A DNA stretch of 56,110 nucleotides from Bizionia paragorgiae. Its GTDB lineage: Bacteria; Bacteroidota; Bacteroidia; Flavobacteriales; Flavobacteriaceae. Of the stretch, positions 55,668 to 56,110 are shown piece by piece (within the stretch, counting starts at the first letter, position 1; each line of letters starts with the position of its first letter). Position numbers and translations under genes: made by a program. The notes under the pieces are model-generated. The model worked only from the letters and a program-made list of their open reading frames with translations, was not told where the DNA came from and made no database searches. The stretch spans positions 1-56,110 of the forward strand of contig NZ_FNQK01000021.1 of NCBI RefSeq assembly GCF_900107625.1, read 5' to 3'.

Positions 55668-55760
55668 GTTTTATAGGGTCTCTATAAGACTTTACATGAG
55701 TTTCTACCATTTCGTATATACCTAAATACATTTAAAATATCACTACTCTCAGCACTTTTG

Positions 55761-55800
55761 AGGTACACAATTAGGTACACTACTTTTAACTGAGGTACAC
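55761..55800 (+). repeat. Three direct repeats of AGGTACAC
   Basis: AGGTACAC occurs at 55761-55768, 55773-55780 and 55793-55800. The first and third are preceded by similar ACTTTTGAGG and ACTTTTAACTGAGG sequence. They lie between tRNA-Arg and the integrase remnant, where recombinase arm-type binding sites would be expected; that reading is inference. Confidence 0.7.
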
Positions 55801-55824
55801 CCCTTTCAAAAAACTAAAGAAATC

Positions 55825-55956
55825 ATGAATAATTATAAAATCTCAATCTTATTCTTGCTTCATAAAGCAGGAATCAATAAACAGGGATCATTCCTAAATG
55901 TTGTGTTTAGGCAAAAATTGTGGTCAATCTATAAAGGAAGAATTCTATATTTTTGA
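55825..55956 (+). pseudogene. Tyrosine-recombinase (integrase) N-terminal remnant
   Basis: The ORF starts MNNYKISILFLLHKAGINKQG, which resembles the N-terminal arm-DNA-binding segment of Bacteroidota phage- or transposon-type integrases. At residue 22 the resemblance ends exactly where the 71-bp repeat begins (55884), and the frame stops at residue 43. Full integrases have about 400 residues, so this is a truncated start. Its place about 190 nt after tRNA-Arg fits an old integration event. Confidence 0.6.
55884..55954. repeat. 71-bp direct repeat, copy 1
   Basis: It starts GGGATCATTCCTAAATG and ends in ATTTTT. It is identical to copy 2 (56031-56101) at 68 of 71 positions, by eye. It overlaps the end of the integrase remnant and contains the palindrome AGAATTCT. 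Confidence 0.95.
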
Positions 55957-56030
55957 AGGATCAAGGCCATTTCCTGAGCTTTTGAATAGTTACTCTTATA
56001 GTTGCGTTATGCAAGAGAGGGAAGAATTCT

Positions 56031-56101
56031 GGGATCATTCCTAAATGTTGTGTTTATGCAAAAATTGTGGTCAGTCTATAAAGGAAGAATTCTACATTTT
56101 T
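56031..56101. repeat. 71-bp direct repeat, copy 2
   Basis: The second copy begins 147 nt after the first, with three substitutions. GAAGAATTCT directly precedes it and also occurs inside both copies. The flanks beyond the 71 bp differ between copies, so this is a bounded repeat and not a simple 147-bp tandem array. The window ends 9 nt later. Confidence 0.95.
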
Positions 56102-56110
56102 CACACCTCT

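Noticed and set aside
55204-55731. Several ORFs of 60-101 residues over the tRNA cluster, with motifs such as GFEPATSASQTRR and DRIRTCDRLLRRE
   Set aside because: These are the well-known false proteins produced by translating tRNA genes; the tRNAs explain the conservation.
1-56110. CRISPR arrays, toxin-antitoxin pairs, restriction systems or a new defence cassette
   Set aside because: No regularly spaced repeats and no gene pairs of that kind were found; the accessory signal is limited to the right-hand end.

Overview
The window is chromosomal DNA from a member of the Bacteroidota, most likely a marine-type Flavobacteriaceae. The evidence is AT-rich DNA, TAnnTTTG-type -7 promoter boxes, an SprB/HYR-repeat cell-surface protein, a DnaX without the zinc module, a fused ThrA, a DUF4369-TlpA lipoprotein and a PgpH-type HD phosphohydrolase. 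Most of it is ordinary housekeeping DNA. The unusual parts are regulatory leaders and the right-hand end.

Layout. 1-3350: the N-terminal 952 residues of a large surface protein (cut by the window edge) and a small secreted protein. 3654-7797: sixA, ppk1, ppx (phosphohistidine and polyphosphate turnover) and a beta-barrel protein. 7928-10843: miaE, a lipoprotein and dnaX. 10946-11243: RNase P RNA with promoter and terminator. 11313-13418: rsmD, a DUF3822 protein and a membrane-anchored unknown. 13541-14968: a RecD/Pif1-like helicase. 15104-22714: the isoleucine/valine operon (ilvE pseudogene, ilvD, ilvB, ilvN, ilvC, ilvA) behind three consecutive leader-peptide/terminator modules. 22921-26049: kdsB, a HAD phosphatase, a KdnB-like dehydrogenase and an acyltransferase (lipopolysaccharide sugar theme). 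26151-31667 (minus strand): yebC, a pterin dehydratase, an RmlD-like reductase, glutaminase, gcvT and a TyrZ-type tyrosyl-tRNA synthetase. The synthetase is preceded by a short ORF with three consecutive Tyr codons and a terminator. 31923-38467: a methyltransferase, a VOC protein, an SDR-like protein and the threonine operon thrA-thrB-thrC. 38792-53021: nnr, a TlpA-like lipoprotein, hutH, two paralogous small proteins, clpC, gyrA, a TPR protein, an NlpC/P60 peptidase and thiolase. 53178-55226: the HD phosphohydrolase. 55327-55633: tRNA-Ser, tRNA-Pro and tRNA-Arg. 55760-56110: an integrase remnant and two copies of a 71-bp repeat, which looks like the scarred edge of a mobile element at the tRNA-Arg gene.

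How it fits together. Two amino-acid-related transcription units (ilv and tyrS) show the same design: a short ORF rich in the relevant codons, a possible antiterminator pairing and an intrinsic terminator just before the structural genes. In the ilv operon the design is stacked three times, and the last two units are a recent tandem duplication. The first structural gene, ilvE, carries an in-frame TGA where a Trp codon is expected. This strain may therefore have lost that aminotransferase, unless the TGA is a sequencing error or a paralogue compensates. Threonine made by thrABC is the substrate of IlvA, so the two operons form one pathway from aspartate to isoleucine.
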